Of a stretch of DNA of 37,959 nucleotides, positions 17,624 through 28,643 are shown in pieces (positions within the stretch are counted from its first letter, which is position 1; every line of letters starts with the position of its first letter). Source of the DNA: Herbaspirillum sp. GTDB lineage: Bacteria > Pseudomonadota > Gammaproteobacteria > Burkholderiales > Burkholderiaceae_D. Under the pieces are notes generated by a model. That model did no database searches, was not told where the DNA came from, and saw nothing but the letters and a program-made list of their open reading frames with translations. The translations under genes and the position numbers were made by a program. The stretch lies in assembly GCA_028292625.1 (NCBI GenBank), contig JAQGLY010000054.1, forward strand, positions 1 to 37,959. Direction: 5' to 3'.

Positions 17624-17652
17624 AAAACGCCGCGCACAAGGCGCGGCGTTTT
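17624..17652 (-). terminator. Terminator downstream of ftsZ
   Basis: AAAACGCCGCGC (17624-17635) and GCGCGGCGTTTT (17641-17652) make a perfect 12-base-pair stem with a 5-base loop, about 90 bases after the ftsZ stop. The T-run is part of the stem (four T), and the element is symmetrical, so it could work on both strands. It marks the end of the dcw transcript. Confidence 0.8.
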
Positions 17653-17742
17653 CAGACAGTCCGAATCGCTGATCGGACCATTCCAGACCACTCTTTCCGA
17701 AGATCGATAGGTCTGCTTAGTTAGCTTATTTAAGCCGCTTGC

Positions 17743-18942
17743 TTAATCGGCCTGCTTGCGCAGAAAAGCCGGAATGTCGTAAGTTTCCATCCCGTTCTTC
17801 TCCAGTGCACGCACTGTGTCCGACGCCGACTCGCGCCGCCACACCGCCGGCGCCTTCAGGCCGCCGAATGCCGCACCTTGCGGCTGACCATGATGGTTGG
17901 CCATGCCGGCGTGGCTGCCGGCGCCTGCCATCATCGGCTCATTGTGCGTGCCGGTACGCAACATCGGTGTCTGCACCAGTTGCACCGTCTTGCGGCCGCG
18001 GCCCAGGCCGGTCGCCACCACTGTCACGCGGATGTCGTCGCCCATCGTATCGTCGTACGCGATGCCTTGCGCGATCGATGCATCGGCGGCGGCGAAAGCG
18101 CGTACGGTCGCCATCACTTCCTTGATTTCCTTGCCCTTCAGATTGCGGCTGGCGGTCACGTTGACCAATACACCACGCGCGCCCGACAGATCGATGCCGT
18201 CCAGCAGTGGCGAGGCCACCGCCTGTTCGGCCGCCACCCGCGCGCGATCGACACCGGACGCGGTCGCCGTTCCCATCATGGCCTTGCCCTGCTCGCCCAT
18301 AATGGTCTTGACGTCGTTGAAGTCGACGTTGATATGGCCCGGCACATTGATGATTTCGGCAATGCCCGCTACCGCGTTGTTGAGCACATCGTCGGCATGG
18401 CCCAGCCACTCGATCATGCTGTCGTCTTCGTAGATCTCTTCCAGCTTCTCGTTAAGAATGATGATCAGCGAATCGACATGCTGCGCCAGTTCTTCCAGAC
18501 CCTGGTCGGCGATGTCCATGCACTTCTGGCCTTCGTAGGAGAATGGCTTGGACACCACCGCCACCGTCAGCGCGCCCTGCGCCTTGGCGATCTGCGCGAT
18601 CACCGGCGCGGCGCCGGTGCCGGTGCCGCCGCCCATGCCCGCGGCGATGAACACCATGTGCGCTCCGCGCAACGCGTCTTCCACGCGCGCGCTGGATTCC
18701 TCGGCGAGACGGCGGCCTACTGACGGCTGCATGCCGGCGCCCAGCCCGGTTTCGCCGATCTGGATGACGTTGCCGGCCTTCGACGTCTTCAATGCCTGCG
18801 CATCGGTATTGGCGACGATGAACTCAACGCCGGACACGCCCTTGTTGATCATGTGTTGCACCGCATTGCCGCCGGCGCCACCGACGCCGACCACTTTGAT
18901 GATGGTGCCCAACGATGCATTTTCCAGCATATCTATTTCCAT
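17743..18942 (-). CDS. ftsZ: Cell division GTPase FtsZ
   Basis: Tubulin-like GTPase that forms the Z-ring; 399 residues. The signature GGGTGTG is at residues 104-110, with the nucleotide-binding GGAGGNAV at 21-28 and NTDAQAL at 45-51. The globular domain is followed by a short variable linker and the conserved C-terminal peptide DIPAFLRKQAD, which binds FtsA, ZapD (also in this window) and other partners. The start is ATG 18942, with AAGGAG six bases upstream; a longer open frame upstream has no homology. It is the last gene of the dcw cluster, 184 bases after ftsA, with its own candidate promoter and a hairpin in the leader, and it ends at a strong stem-loop. Confidence 0.97.
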   Translation of the reverse strand: MEIDMLENASLGTIIKVVGVGGAGGNAVQHMINKGVSGVEFIVANTDAQALKTSKAGNVIQIGETGLGAGMQPSVGRRLAEESSARVEDALRGAHMVFIAAGMGGGTGTGAAPVIAQIAKAQGALTVAVVSKPFSYEGQKCMDIADQGLEELAQHVDSLIIILNEKLEEIYEDDSMIEWLGHADDVLNNAVAGIAEIINVPGHINVDFNDVKTIMGEQGKAMMGTATASGVDRARVAAEQAVASPLLDGIDLSGARGVLVNVTASRNLKGKEIKEVMATVRAFAAADASIAQGIAYDDTMGDDIRVTVVATGLGRGRKTVQLVQTPMLRTGTHNEPMMAGAGSHAGMANHHGQPQGAAFGGLKAPAVWRRESASDTVRALEKNGMETYDIPAFLRKQAD

Positions 18943-18978
18943 GATGAACTCCTTGATAAGTACAGCTTGCAGTCGATA

Positions 18979-18999
18979 GACATCACGCGGTGTGACGTC
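18979..18999 (-). promoter_or_regulatory. Hairpin in the ftsZ leader
   Basis: GACGTCAC and GTGATGTC (minus strand) pair in 8 positions with one G-T pair around a 5-base loop. It lies 37-57 bases before the ftsZ ATG, upstream of the ribosome site. It may stabilise the mRNA or bind a regulator; this is inference. Confidence 0.4.
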
Positions 19000-19015
19000 T
19001 AGCAACTGAGAACTG

Positions 19016-19044
19016 TGTTTAATGGCCAAATATTTGCTAAGCAA
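19016..19044 (-). promoter_or_regulatory. Candidate ftsZ promoter
   Basis: TTGCTT (19044-19039) and TAAACA (19021-19016) on the minus strand are separated by 17 bases in the AT-rich ftsA-ftsZ spacer. The match to consensus is moderate. Extra promoters for ftsZ near the end of dcw are common in other bacteria. Confidence 0.35.
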
Positions 19045-19126
19045 TACCTAAAAACAAACCAATTTCCCGAATCACTCTAAAACCAAACCAGAACCGCCCC
19101 GCTTGCTGCACCCCAATCGCCGACGC

Positions 19127-20359
19127 TTAAAAATTCCCCAGAAACCATTCCTTCATGCGCTGCCAGATGGCTTTTACGGAGCCTTCCTGGCGCGTCACGA
19201 TATATCCCCGCAAATACTGTTTTTTCGCTTCCAGCAACAAACCCAATACCGTTGCATAGCGCGGGCTGCGCACCACGTCCGCCAACTGCCCGCTGTACTC
19301 CGGCGTGCCCAGCCGCGCCGGTTTCAGGAAAATATCCTCGGCCAGTTCGATCATGCCGGGCATCATCGCGGATCCGCCGGTCAGGACGATGCCGCTCGAC
19401 AGCACCTCTTCGTAGCCGGATTCGCGCACCACCTGATGCACCAGCGCGAACAATTCCTCGACCCGCGGCTCGATCACTGCCGCCAGCGCCTGCCGCGACA
19501 AGGTGCGCGGACTGCGATCGCCCAGTCCCGGCACTTCCAGCGTTTCGCCGGGATCGGCCAGGATCTGCTTGGCATAACCGTAGCGCAGCTTGATTTCTTC
19601 CGCTTCCAGCGTCGGCGTGCGCAGCGCCATCGCGATGTCGTTGGTGATCTGGTCGCCGGCGATCGGAATCACCGCGGTATGCCGGATCGCGCCTTCAGTG
19701 AACACCGCCACGTCGGTGGTGCCGCCGCCGATATCGACCAGCACCACGCCCAGTTCGCGCTCATCCGAGGTCAGCACCGAATCGGCGGACGCCATCGGCT
19801 GCAGAATCAGGTCGGACACTTCGAGTCCGCAGCGGCGCACGCACTTCACGATGTTCTGCACCGCGGACACCGCGCCGGTGACGATATGCACCTTGACCTC
19901 GAGTCGGATGCCGCTCATGCCGATCGGTTCACGCACATCTTCCTGATTATCGACAATGAATTCCTGCGGCACGGTATGCAGCAATTGCTGATCGGTCGGA
20001 ATGTTGACCGCCTTCGCGGTTTCGATCACGCGCGACACGTCGGCCGCGCTGACTTCCTTGTCCTTGATCGCCACCATGCCGCTGGAATTGAAACTGCGGA
20101 TATGACTGCCGGCGATTCCGGTGTAGACGTTTCTGATCTTGCAGTCGGCCATCAGTTCGGCCTCTTCCAACGCGCGCTGAATCGATTCGACGGTGGCCTC
20201 GATATTGACCACCACGCCTTTCTTCAGCCCCTTGGAATCGGACTGCCCAAGGCCGATCACCTCATGCCGTCCGTCGGGCAGCACCTCCGCCACCACCGCC
20301 ACCACTTTGGAGGTGCCGATATCGAGGCCGACGATCAGATTTTTTGCGTCTTTAGTCAT
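19127..20359 (-). CDS. ftsA: Cell division protein FtsA
   Basis: Actin-like ATPase of 410 residues that anchors FtsZ to the membrane and recruits later division proteins. The N-terminal phosphate-binding VGLDIGTSKVVAVV, the second phosphate loop VDIGGGTTDVAVF and the SGIVLTGGSAMMPG motif mark the actin fold, with an inserted 1C subdomain between. The C-terminus IWQRMKEWFLGNF is the amphipathic membrane-targeting helix. The start ATG 20359 lies one base from the ftsQ stop, so the two are coupled. Confidence 0.97.
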   Translation of the reverse strand: MTKDAKNLIVGLDIGTSKVVAVVAEVLPDGRHEVIGLGQSDSKGLKKGVVVNIEATVESIQRALEEAELMADCKIRNVYTGIAGSHIRSFNSSGMVAIKDKEVSAADVSRVIETAKAVNIPTDQQLLHTVPQEFIVDNQEDVREPIGMSGIRLEVKVHIVTGAVSAVQNIVKCVRRCGLEVSDLILQPMASADSVLTSDERELGVVLVDIGGGTTDVAVFTEGAIRHTAVIPIAGDQITNDIAMALRTPTLEAEEIKLRYGYAKQILADPGETLEVPGLGDRSPRTLSRQALAAVIEPRVEELFALVHQVVRESGYEEVLSSGIVLTGGSAMMPGMIELAEDIFLKPARLGTPEYSGQLADVVRSPRYATVLGLLLEAKKQYLRGYIVTRQEGSVKAIWQRMKEWFLGNF

Positions 20360-20360
20360 G

Positions 20361-21140
20361 TCATTTCGCTTTATTATGTTTTCCCGCCATCCCGGCCAGA
20401 GTCAACCCGCCTGCATTGAGCGCCATCCCGTTCGGATAACGCATATCCACATTTTCAATCCCGCCGTTCATCCGCCCCTGCAGTTGCGGGTAAACCGAAA
20501 TCAGGCGCGCCACGCGTTTGCGCAAAGTGTCCTTGTCCTGTTCACGGCCCAACTCCACCGTCATGCCGTTGTCCAGCTTGACGGTCCATGCATAGCGGCT
20601 CGATAGCTCCACCGCTTCCGGCTTCAGCGACAACGGTGCGAACCAGTTGCCCAAATCCCGATATCGGGTCAGCACATCTTTTTCGCTGCCTTCGGGCCCG
20701 TCGAACGCCAGCAGCGGCCCGTCTTCTTCCGCTTCCGCCAGATTGGCGGTAAAGACATCGCCTTCGGCCGACAGCAGACTGCCGTCCTCGCCCCAGGTCC
20801 CCAGCGGACGATGTTCTTCGATGGTCACGATCAGGCGGTCCGGCCATTCGCGCCGCACCATCGCCCGCCGCACCCACGGCACCGACTCAAATGCGCTGCG
20901 CACCGTTTCCAGATCCGCGGTAAAAAAATTTCCCTTGATGCGCGGCACGGCGGCGGTGCGGATCGTCAACGCGTTGACCCGGCGCAGGGGCACGTCGCGC
21001 GTGCCCTCCACCACAATGGTCTTGAGCGTGAACATGGGCCGCTGCCCCAGCCACCACAGGCCGGCGCCGAACAATGCGAGCACCGCCAGGGCCAATAGCA
21101 GGCCGCTCAGCGCATTCAACATTTTGACGTCTTGCCACAT
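20361..21140 (-). CDS. ftsQ: Cell division protein FtsQ
   Basis: Bitopic inner-membrane protein of 259 residues that links early and late divisome proteins and binds FtsB/FtsL. A short N-terminus is followed by a membrane helix (about residues 8-28) and a POTRA domain starting at FTLKTIVVEGTRDVPLRRVN, then the beta domain with VRREWPDRLIVTIEEHRPLGTW, the family hallmark. The C-terminal part is polar. An alternative start at the seventh residue is possible. It lies 21 bases after ddlB. Confidence 0.95.
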   Translation of the reverse strand: MWQDVKMLNALSGLLLALAVLALFGAGLWWLGQRPMFTLKTIVVEGTRDVPLRRVNALTIRTAAVPRIKGNFFTADLETVRSAFESVPWVRRAMVRREWPDRLIVTIEEHRPLGTWGEDGSLLSAEGDVFTANLAEAEEDGPLLAFDGPEGSEKDVLTRYRDLGNWFAPLSLKPEAVELSSRYAWTVKLDNGMTVELGREQDKDTLRKRVARLISVYPQLQGRMNGGIENVDMRYPNGMALNAGGLTLAGMAGKHNKAK

Positions 21141-21161
21141 GGCGATTCCTCTATGCTCCGC

Positions 21162-22136
21162 TTACGCGGGCTTCCAGTCGGTCGACGGCGTCAGATCGAG
21201 CGCTGCCTGCCGCAATATCTCGCAACACAAATCTTCATAACTCATCCCCGCCACCTTGGCCGCCATCGGCACCAACGAATGACCGGTCATGCCCGGCGAG
21301 GTGTTGATCTCCAGCAAAAACGGTTTGTTGTCCGATGCGCGCACCATCACGTCGGCGCGGCTCCAGCCGCGGCAGCCCAGCGCACGGTAACTGGCCAGCG
21401 CCAGCGCCCGGATCTCGGCTTCCTGCGCCGGCGGCAAGCCGCTCGGGCACAGGTACTGCGTGGTATCGCTGAAATACTTGTTCTGGTAATCGTAGTTGTC
21501 GTCCGGCGCGATGATGCGGATCAGCGGCAACGCGACGGCCGCCGCGCCCTGTCCCAGCAACGCGCAGGTCAGTTCCATGCCGGCAATGAATTCCTCGGCG
21601 ATCACCGCCTTGTCCAGTTTTGCCGCCAGCGCATACGCGGCCGGCAACTGATCGGCGGCGACCACTTTGGTCAGGCCCAGCGTCGATCCCTCGTGCGCCG
21701 GTTTGACGATCAGCGGCAAGCCCAGCCGGGCGGCCACCGCGGCCCAATCCGATTGCGCCGTCAGCGATTCGAAGCGCGGCGTCGGCAAGCCGTCGGCCAG
21801 CCAGATGCGCTTGGTCATGGCCTTGTCCATCGCAATCGCGGACGCCAGCACGCCGGGACCGGTGTACGGGATGCCGAGTTGCTCCAGCGCGCCCTGCAAA
21901 GTGCCGTCCTCGCCATACCGTCCGTGCAGCGCAATGAACACGCGGTCGAATTTCTGCGCCGCCAGTTCGGCCAGGCTGCGTTCGGCCGGATCGAACGGAT
22001 GCGCATCGATGCCTTTGCCGAGCAGCGCGGCCAGCACGCCGCCGCCGGACATCAGGGATACCTCGCGCTCGGCCGAACGGCCGCCGAACAGAACGCCGAC
22101 TTTTCCGAACGAGGTTGGCATCGCGTTTTCCATCAT
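21162..22136 (-). CDS. ddlB: D-alanine--D-alanine ligase
   Basis: ATP-grasp enzyme of 324 residues that makes the D-Ala-D-Ala dipeptide for MurF. The N-terminal [17 protein letters not shown] motif, the lysine of the ATP site in [14 protein letters not shown], and the C-terminal metal and substrate loop [15 protein letters not shown] are all intact. The start ATG 22136 overlaps the murC stop by four bases; a second ATG follows at once. The dcw position identifies it as the DdlB type. Confidence 0.95.
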   Translation of the reverse strand: MMENAMPTSFGKVGVLFGGRSAEREVSLMSGGGVLAALLGKGIDAHPFDPAERSLAELAAQKFDRVFIALHGRYGEDGTLQGALEQLGIPYTGPGVLASAIAMDKAMTKRIWLADGLPTPRFESLTAQSDWAAVAARLGLPLIVKPAHEGSTLGLTKVVAADQLPAAYALAAKLDKAVIAEEFIAGMELTCALLGQGAAAVALPLIRIIAPDDNYDYQNKYFSDTTQYLCPSGLPPAQEAEIRALALASYRALGCRGWSRADVMVRASDNKPFLLEINTSPGMTGHSLVPMAAKVAGMSYEDLCCEILRQAALDLTPSTDWKPA

Positions 22137-23545
22137 TGCTCCGCCTCCGATAATTGCGCCAGTTTCCCCGGCACGCCGCTGATCGAACCGGCGCCCATCG
22201 TCATCACGACGTCGCCGTCGCGCACCAGCGCCAGGATGCTGGCCGGCATGTCCGCGATATCTTCGACAAACACCGGCTCCACCTTGGCCGCCACGCGCAG
22301 CGCATGCGCCAGCGAGCGGCCGTCGGCGGCGACGATCGGTTGTTCGCCGGCGGCATACACTTCCGCCAGCACCAGTACATCTGTGGTCGACAGCACCTTG
22401 ACGAAATCCTCGAACAGGTCGCGGGTGCGGGTATAGCGATGCGGCTGGAACGCCAGCACCAGCCGGCGGCCCGGATACGCGCCGCGCGCCGCGGCGATGG
22501 TGGCGGCGGTCTCGACCGGGTGATGACCGTAATCGTCGACCAGCGTGAAACTGCCGGCGGCATTGCCGTCGGCGTCGCGCAGCGGGATATCGCCGTAACG
22601 CGTAAAGCGGCGGCCGACGCCGTCGAATTCGGTCAGCGCCTTCTGCGTCGCTTCATCCGCCACATCCAGTTCGCGCGCGATGGCGATGGCGGCGCAGGCA
22701 TTCTGCACGTTATGCATGCCGGGCTGATTCAGGCTGATCTGCATCGGGGCGTAGCCGTCCTGGATCACGGTGAACTGCATTTGGCCGCCCATTGCCACGG
22801 CATCGATCGCGCGCACGTCGGCTTCGGCGTGAAAACCGTAGGTAATGATCGGCTTGGAAATCATCGGCATGATCTCGCGCACGTGCGGGTCGTCCAGGCA
22901 CAGGATCGCAACGCCGTAAAACGGCAGGCGCTGCGTAAACTCGACGAAGGCCTGTTTCAGTTTGGCGAAATCGTGATCATAGGTTTCCATATGATCGGCG
23001 TCGATATTGGTGATCACTTCGATCACCGGCATCAGATTCAGGAACGAGGCATCCGACTCGTCGGCCTCGGCCACGATGAATTCGCCGGCGCCCAGCTTGG
23101 CGTTGGCTCCGGCGCTGGTCAGGCGGCCGCCGATCACGAAGGTCGGATCCAGGCCGCCCTGCGCCAGCACGCTGGCCACCAGGCTGGTGGTGGTGGTCTT
23201 GCCGTGGGTGCCGGCGATGGCGATGCCGCGCTTGAGGCGCATCAGTTCGCCCAGCATGATCGCGCGCGGCACGATCGGAATATGCCGCTTGCGCGCGGCG
23301 ATGACTTCCGGATTATCCGAACGCACGGCGGTCGAGGTGACCACCGCGTCGGCGTTTTCGACATTTTCGGCGGCATGGCCCTGGGTGACTTTGGCGCCCA
23401 AATGGGCCAGCCGGCGCGTCGCGGCATTGCTGCCGAGATCCGAGCCGGACACGGTATAGCCGAGATTGAGCAGCACTTCGGCGATGCCGCTCATGCCGGA
23501 GCCGCCTATGCCTACGAAATGAATATTTTTGACTCTGTGCTTCAT
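22133..23545 (-). CDS. murC: UDP-N-acetylmuramate--L-alanine ligase
   Basis: Cytoplasmic Mur ligase of 470 residues that adds L-alanine to UDP-MurNAc. The N-terminal nucleotide-sugar domain has [17 protein letters not shown], the P-loop is GTHGKTT (112-118), followed by [10 protein letters not shown] and the C-terminal DDYGHHPVE and FQPHRYTRT motifs. All family landmarks are in place. ATGA overlaps join it to murG before and ddlB after. Confidence 0.97.
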   Translation of the reverse strand: MKHRVKNIHFVGIGGSGMSGIAEVLLNLGYTVSGSDLGSNAATRRLAHLGAKVTQGHAAENVENADAVVTSTAVRSDNPEVIAARKRHIPIVPRAIMLGELMRLKRGIAIAGTHGKTTTTSLVASVLAQGGLDPTFVIGGRLTSAGANAKLGAGEFIVAEADESDASFLNLMPVIEVITNIDADHMETYDHDFAKLKQAFVEFTQRLPFYGVAILCLDDPHVREIMPMISKPIITYGFHAEADVRAIDAVAMGGQMQFTVIQDGYAPMQISLNQPGMHNVQNACAAIAIARELDVADEATQKALTEFDGVGRRFTRYGDIPLRDADGNAAGSFTLVDDYGHHPVETAATIAAARGAYPGRRLVLAFQPHRYTRTRDLFEDFVKVLSTTDVLVLAEVYAAGEQPIVAADGRSLAHALRVAAKVEPVFVEDIADMPASILALVRDGDVVMTMGAGSISGVPGKLAQLSEAEQ

Positions 23546-24654
23546 GCTGTTTCCGCCCTTGCCTGCTGTTGCAACTCGGCGGCGATCGCCTGGTTGGCGT
23601 CACGCCGGCCTTGCGCATAGGCCGATTGCGCCATGGTCAGGCAATCGGCGCGTGTCAATGTATTGAACTGCGCGGCCAGTGCCGCCGGCGTCAGTTGCGG
23701 TTGCGGCAAATGGATCGCCGCGTGTTGCCGCGCCATCCAGGCCGCGTTGTCGTGTTGATGCGACGTGGTCGACGCCATGAACGGCACCAGAATACTGGCC
23801 ACGCCGGCGGCGGTCAGCTCGGATACGGTGATCGCCCCGGCGCGGCACAGCACCAGATCCGCGTGCGCGTAACGCTGCGGCATGTTGTCGATAAAATCGC
23901 ATATTTCGGCCTCGACGCCGGCCCGGGCATACGCGGCGCGCAATGCGGCAATGTGCTGTTTGCCCGATTGATGCACCACCCGCGGCCGCTGCTCCGGCGG
24001 CAGCAGCGCCAGCGCGGCAGGCACGCTGTCGTTGAGCACCTGAGCGCCGAGACTGCCGCCGACCACCAGCAAATTCAGCGGCCCGCTGCGTTCGGCATAG
24101 CGCTGCTGCGGCGGCGGCAGAGTACTGATTTCGGCGCGCACCGGATTGCCGGTCACCGCCGACTTCGCCGATGAGCGCGACAATAAGCCGCCGCCGTCGG
24201 ACGACAGACCGAACAGCAGCCGGCTGGCCAGCGGCGCCAGCAATTTGTTCGACAGGAGCAAACCGGCGTCGGCGTTGATCAATACCAGCGGCACGCCGCG
24301 CAGCCTGGCCATCACGCCGCCCGGCACCGTCACGTAACCGCCCATGCCGACCACCACATCCGGACGACGGCGGCCGACGATGCGCCAGCAGGCGCCAAAA
24401 CTCGCCAGCAAACGCCAGACCCCGCGCAGCGAATGCGCCAGCCCTTTGCCGCGCAAGCCGGAAAACGCGATGCTGTCCATTTCGACGCCATGCCGGGGCA
24501 CCAGCGTCTGTTCCATGCCGTGCGTGGTGCCCAGCCACGACACCGTCCAGCCGCGCGCGCGCATCGTGTCGGCGATCGCCAGACCGGGAAAAATATGACC
24601 GCCGGTGCCGGCCGCCATGATCAGCAGGCGCTTGGGCGCATGGATCACGCTCAT
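23542..24654 (-). CDS. murG: Lipid II synthase (N-acetylglucosaminyltransferase) MurG
   Basis: Peripheral inner-membrane glycosyltransferase of 370 residues that turns lipid I into lipid II. The N-terminal glycine-rich loop [14 protein letters not shown] (residues 13-26) and the C-terminal donor-binding region with [13 protein letters not shown] and [22 protein letters not shown] match the family. The start is ATG 24654, overlapping the ftsW stop by four bases; the frame stays open far upstream only as a shadow of ftsW. Confidence 0.96.
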   Translation of the reverse strand: MSVIHAPKRLLIMAAGTGGHIFPGLAIADTMRARGWTVSWLGTTHGMEQTLVPRHGVEMDSIAFSGLRGKGLAHSLRGVWRLLASFGACWRIVGRRRPDVVVGMGGYVTVPGGVMARLRGVPLVLINADAGLLLSNKLLAPLASRLLFGLSSDGGGLLSRSSAKSAVTGNPVRAEISTLPPPQQRYAERSGPLNLLVVGGSLGAQVLNDSVPAALALLPPEQRPRVVHQSGKQHIAALRAAYARAGVEAEICDFIDNMPQRYAHADLVLCRAGAITVSELTAAGVASILVPFMASTTSHQHDNAAWMARQHAAIHLPQPQLTPAALAAQFNTLTRADCLTMAQSAYAQGRRDANQAIAAELQQQARAETA

Positions 24655-25904
24655 AGACGGCCTCCCCGCATCAGCACCCGGTTTTCGTAATCGATGCGCA
24701 GCAGAATCGCCAGCCCGATGCAATTGATCAATATGCCGGAGCCGCCGTAGCTCATCAGCGGCAAGGTCAAGCCTTTGGTCGGCAGCAGGCCGAGATTGAC
24801 ACCCATATTGATGAAGGTCTGCACGCCGAGCCAGATGCCGATGCCTTTGGCGGTCAGACCGGCAAACATCAGTTCCAGCGCAATCGCCTGCCGGCCAATT
24901 TCGAAGGCCCGCTTGATCAGCCAGTAGAACAACAGCACCACCGCCAGCACCCCGACAAAGCCCAGTTCCTCGCCGATCACCGCCAGCAGGAAGTCGGTAT
25001 GCGCTTCCGGCAGGTAATGCAGCTTTTCGACGCTGGCGCCCAGGCCGACGCCGAACAATTCGCCGCGGCCGAATGCGATCAGGGAATGCGAGAGCTGATA
25101 GGCCTTGCCCAATGCATTGTCTTCCTGCCACGGATTCAGATACGCGAAAATCCGTTCGCGCCGCCATGGCGACGCCACGATCACGATCGAAAAAATGCCG
25201 ACCAGCGTGGCGCCGATGCCGCCGAACCAGATTCCGTTGATCCCGCCCAAAAACAGAATCCCCATCGCAATGCAGACAATCACCCCGAACGCGCCCAGAT
25301 CCGGCTCCAGCAACAACAGCAGCCCCACCACGCCGATGGCGACGGTCATCGGCATGAAACCCTTGGTGAGCTTATGCATGACGGCTTGCTTGCGCACCGT
25401 GTAATCGGCCGCATACAGCACGACGAACAATTTCATCAGCTCCGACGGCTGGATGTTGAAGACCTTGAACGACAGCCAGCGCCGCGCGCCGTTGACGCCT
25501 TTGCCGATGCCCGGCACCAGCACCAGCGCCAGGAAAATCAGCGTAATGGCAAACAGGTAGGGCGCCCAGCGCTGCCAGGTTTCGACCGGAACCCGGAATA
25601 CCATCAGGCCGACCAGGATCGAAATGCAGATAAACATCGCCTGCCGCGTCAGGAAATGCGTGGTGGTGTAGGCCGCGTACTTGGGCGAATCCGGCAAGGC
25701 CACCGACGCCGAGTACACCATCACCATGCCGAACAGCATCAGCAGCAGCACGACCCAGACCAGCGGCTGATCGTATTCCATCATCTTCGAGCGTTGTTCG
25801 ACGATGCCGCCGTGTTTGCCGCGGCCGCCGTCTCGGGCGGCGCTCTTGGCGTCGTTTGCGTTCGCGCCGAAAAAGCTCAACAGATTGGTCAGCGCCAGTT
25901 TCAT
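24651..25904 (-). CDS. ftsW: Septal peptidoglycan polymerase FtsW
   Basis: SEDS-family polytopic membrane protein of 417 residues, the septal glycosyltransferase acting with FtsI. It has about ten hydrophobic segments after a polar N-terminus of some 45 residues, and SEDS landmarks such as [17 protein letters not shown] and the C-terminal [19 protein letters not shown]. The start ATG 25904 overlaps the murD stop (ATGA). An internal pair of methionines at residues 41-42 would give a shorter N-terminus but would lose the overlap seen at the neighbouring junctions. Confidence 0.96.
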   Translation of the reverse strand: MKLALTNLLSFFGANANDAKSAARDGGRGKHGGIVEQRSKMMEYDQPLVWVVLLLMLFGMVMVYSASVALPDSPKYAAYTTTHFLTRQAMFICISILVGLMVFRVPVETWQRWAPYLFAITLIFLALVLVPGIGKGVNGARRWLSFKVFNIQPSELMKLFVVLYAADYTVRKQAVMHKLTKGFMPMTVAIGVVGLLLLLEPDLGAFGVIVCIAMGILFLGGINGIWFGGIGATLVGIFSIVIVASPWRRERIFAYLNPWQEDNALGKAYQLSHSLIAFGRGELFGVGLGASVEKLHYLPEAHTDFLLAVIGEELGFVGVLAVVLLFYWLIKRAFEIGRQAIALELMFAGLTAKGIGIWLGVQTFINMGVNLGLLPTKGLTLPLMSYGGSGILINCIGLAILLRIDYENRVLMRGGRL

Positions 25905-27457
25905 GCCACGATCTCCCCGCGCGCCAATGCCGCTTCGCGCACTGCGGCGGCGAATACCTCGGCGCGATGCGCATAGTTACGGAACATGTCCATGCTGGCG
26001 CAGGCCGGCGACAGCAGCACCGCATCGCCGGCCTGCGCCAGCGTCGCGGCTTTTTCCACCGCTGCTTCCAGCGTCGGGCAATCGATCAGCTCGACGCCGG
26101 CGGACGCCACCGCCTCGCGAATGCACGCCGCGTCGCGGCCGATCAGCAATACCGCTCGCGCGTATTTCGACAAGGGTTCGGCCAGCGGCGTGAAGTCCTG
26201 CCCCTTGCCTTCACCGCCGGCGATCAACAGCAGCCGGTTCGGCCGTCCGCCGTGGCCCAGTCCGTTGAGCGCGGCGACGGTCGCTCCGACATTGGTGCCC
26301 TTGCTGTCGTCGTAATATTCGACGCCGACTATGGTGGTCAGCAATTCGACCCGATGCGGTTCGCCCGCATAATCGCGCAAGCCGTGCAGCAGCGGCGCCA
26401 GCGGCAGATCGATGGCGCGGCACAGGGCCAGCGCCGCCAATCCGTTGACCGCATTATGCAAACCGCGGATTTTCAATGCGTCGGCCGGCATCAGGCGGTT
26501 GACCGCGACCGCCGCATCGACCAGCTGCATTTGCTTTTTCGGATCGTTGGATGGCTTTTCCTTGCGCGCGCGCTTCTTTTCCTGCTCTTCCAGCGGCACC
26601 GTCGCCGCCAGCCATAGCATGCCGTTTTCGTTGACCAGGCCGAAGCTGTCCAGGCCGGCCGGCTGGTCGCTGCCGAACGTGCTCAGCGCCGGCGCGCCGG
26701 CGGCCATCGCCATCACCAGCGCATCGTCGCGATTGAGCACGCGGATGGTATCGGCCGCGAAAATGCGCTGCTTGGCGGCGGTGTATGCCGCCATATCGCC
26801 ATGCCAGTCCAGATGATCCTGCGTGATATTGAGCACGGTCGCGGCATCCGGCCGCAAACTGTACGTGGCATACAGCTGGAAGCTCGACAATTCCAGCACC
26901 CAGACTTGCGGCAGCGCGTCCAGCCGCAGCGCCTGGCGCAGCATGTCCAGCGCCGCAGGGCTGATATTGCCGCCCATCTCGACGCTCATGCCGGCGCGCC
27001 GGCACATCTGCGCGGTCAGGCTGGTCACGGTGGTTTTACCGTTGGTGCCGGTGATCGCGATGATTTTCGGCGCGTAGCCGCGCTGTTCGTGCAATACCGC
27101 CAGCGCCTGCGCAAACAATTCGATTTCGCTCCACAACGGGATGGCGCGCTCTGCGGCGGCCGCGGCGATATCTTTCAATTCGCGTTCCGGCGCCAGACCG
27201 GGGCTGACGGCGACGAAGTCGACGCCGTCCAGCAAAGCGACATTCAGTTCGCCGCAGATGACCACCGCGTCGGGCGCCTGTTCGCGCAGTTGCGCCAGCC
27301 GCTCCGCCAGCGCCGCTTCGCTGCGCGTATCGGCCACCCGCACGCCCACGCCGCAACCGGCCAGCCACAGGGCCATGGCCAGGCCGGACTCGCCCAGGCC
27401 CAGCACCAGTGCGGTCTGGCCGGCGTAGCGTTCGACGTGAAGCAGTGCTTGATCCAT
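25901..27457 (-). CDS. murD: UDP-N-acetylmuramoylalanine--D-glutamate ligase
   Basis: Mur ligase of 518 residues that adds D-glutamate. The N-terminal domain has [10 protein letters not shown] (18-27), the P-loop is GTNGKTT (137-143), followed by the conserved [11 protein letters not shown] and RIRG-like KIRGLHN, and the C-terminal [11 protein letters not shown] and [11 protein letters not shown]. It is some 60-80 residues longer than E. coli MurD, partly through a charged, lysine-rich insert at about 288-312. Related inserts occur in other Burkholderiales. The overall ligase core looks intact. Confidence 0.95.
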   Translation of the reverse strand: MDQALLHVERYAGQTALVLGLGESGLAMALWLAGCGVGVRVADTRSEAALAERLAQLREQAPDAVVICGELNVALLDGVDFVAVSPGLAPERELKDIAAAAAERAIPLWSEIELFAQALAVLHEQRGYAPKIIAITGTNGKTTVTSLTAQMCRRAGMSVEMGGNISPAALDMLRQALRLDALPQVWVLELSSFQLYATYSLRPDAATVLNITQDHLDWHGDMAAYTAAKQRIFAADTIRVLNRDDALVMAMAAGAPALSTFGSDQPAGLDSFGLVNENGMLWLAATVPLEEQEKKRARKEKPSNDPKKQMQLVDAAVAVNRLMPADALKIRGLHNAVNGLAALALCRAIDLPLAPLLHGLRDYAGEPHRVELLTTIVGVEYYDDSKGTNVGATVAALNGLGHGGRPNRLLLIAGGEGKGQDFTPLAEPLSKYARAVLLIGRDAACIREAVASAGVELIDCPTLEAAVEKAATLAQAGDAVLLSPACASMDMFRNYAHRAEVFAAAVREAALARGEIVA

Positions 27458-27470
27458 AAATCCGATTCTT

Positions 27471-28640
27471 TTAACGCAATTTCAACGTGGATAAACCGAC
27501 CAACACCAGCATCATGGTGATGATCCAGAAGCGCACCACGACCTGCGTTTCCTTCCAGCCCTTCTGTTCATAGTGGTGATGCAGCGGCGCCATCAGCAAC
27601 ACGCGTTTGCCGATGCCGGTGCGCTTCTTGGTGAATTTGAAATAGGCCACCTGCATCATCACCGACAGCGTTTCCACCACGAAAATGCCGCCCATGATGA
27701 ACAGCACGATTTCCTGGCGTACGATCACCGCGATGGTGCCCAACGCGCCGCCCAGCGCCAGCGCGCCGACATCGCCCATGAACATCTGGGCCGGATACGC
27801 GTTGTACCAGAGGAACGCCAGCCCTGCCCCCGCCATCGCGCCGCAAAAAATCAGCAACTCCCCGGCGCCCGGAATATGTGGAATCAACAGATATCTGGAG
27901 TAAGTGACGTTGCCGGTCAGATACGCAAAAATGCCCAGCGCCGAACCGACCATCACCGTCGGCATGATCGCCAATCCGTCCAGGCCGTCGGTCAGATTCA
28001 CCGCATTGCTGGTGCCGACGATCACGAAATAGGTTAACGCCACGAAACCCCAGGCGCCCAGCGGATAGCTGATGGTTTTGAAGAACGGCACGATCAGATC
28101 GGCCTTATCCGGCAGGGCGAGCGTAAAACCGGAGCGCATCCAGGCGAAGAACAGTTCGATCACCTGCGTATTGGTCGAGCCCGACACCGAAAACGCCAGA
28201 TAAAACGCCGCGACCAGTCCGATCAGCGACTGCCAGAAATATTTTTGGCGCGAAGACATGCCCTTCGGATCCTTGTATACCACCTTGCGGTAATCATCGA
28301 CCCAGCCGATGGTGCCGAAGCCCAGCGTCACAATCAGCACGATCCAGACGAAACGATTGCTCAGATCGCCCCACAGCAAGGTGGCGATGGCGATCGCAAT
28401 CAGGATCAGCACGCCGCCCATGGTAGGCGTGCCGGATTTGATCAAATGCGTTTGCGGTCCGTCGGTGCGCACCGCCTGCCCGACTTTGAGATTGGTCAGC
28501 ATGCGGATGACCGGCGGCCCGGCGATCAGGCCGATCACCAGCGCCGTCAGCGTGGCGAACACCGCGCGGAACGTAATGAAATTGAAGACCCGCAGGAAGC
28601 CGAAGTCTTGCTGAAAATATTGGGCCAACCAAAGCAGCAT
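27471..28640 (-). CDS. mraY: Phospho-N-acetylmuramoyl-pentapeptide transferase MraY
   Basis: Inner-membrane enzyme of 389 residues, usually with ten transmembrane segments, that links UDP-MurNAc-pentapeptide to undecaprenyl phosphate to make lipid I. The catalytic loops are clear: [41 protein letters not shown] and [11 protein letters not shown], holding the conserved aspartates and histidines. murD follows after 13 bases, and murF precedes it by 3 bases. Confidence 0.97.
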   Translation of the reverse strand: MLLWLAQYFQQDFGFLRVFNFITFRAVFATLTALVIGLIAGPPVIRMLTNLKVGQAVRTDGPQTHLIKSGTPTMGGVLILIAIAIATLLWGDLSNRFVWIVLIVTLGFGTIGWVDDYRKVVYKDPKGMSSRQKYFWQSLIGLVAAFYLAFSVSGSTNTQVIELFFAWMRSGFTLALPDKADLIVPFFKTISYPLGAWGFVALTYFVIVGTSNAVNLTDGLDGLAIMPTVMVGSALGIFAYLTGNVTYSRYLLIPHIPGAGELLIFCGAMAGAGLAFLWYNAYPAQMFMGDVGALALGGALGTIAVIVRQEIVLFIMGGIFVVETLSVMMQVAYFKFTKKRTGIGKRVLLMAPLHHHYEQKGWKETQVVVRFWIITMMLVLVGLSTLKLR

Positions 28641-28643
28641 GGT

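Noticed and set aside
19103..23620. Several long plus-strand frames (about 430-490 codons) opposite ftsA, ddlB and murC
   Set aside because: They are antisense shadows caused by codon bias; composition is histidine/arginine-rich and no motif is recognisable.
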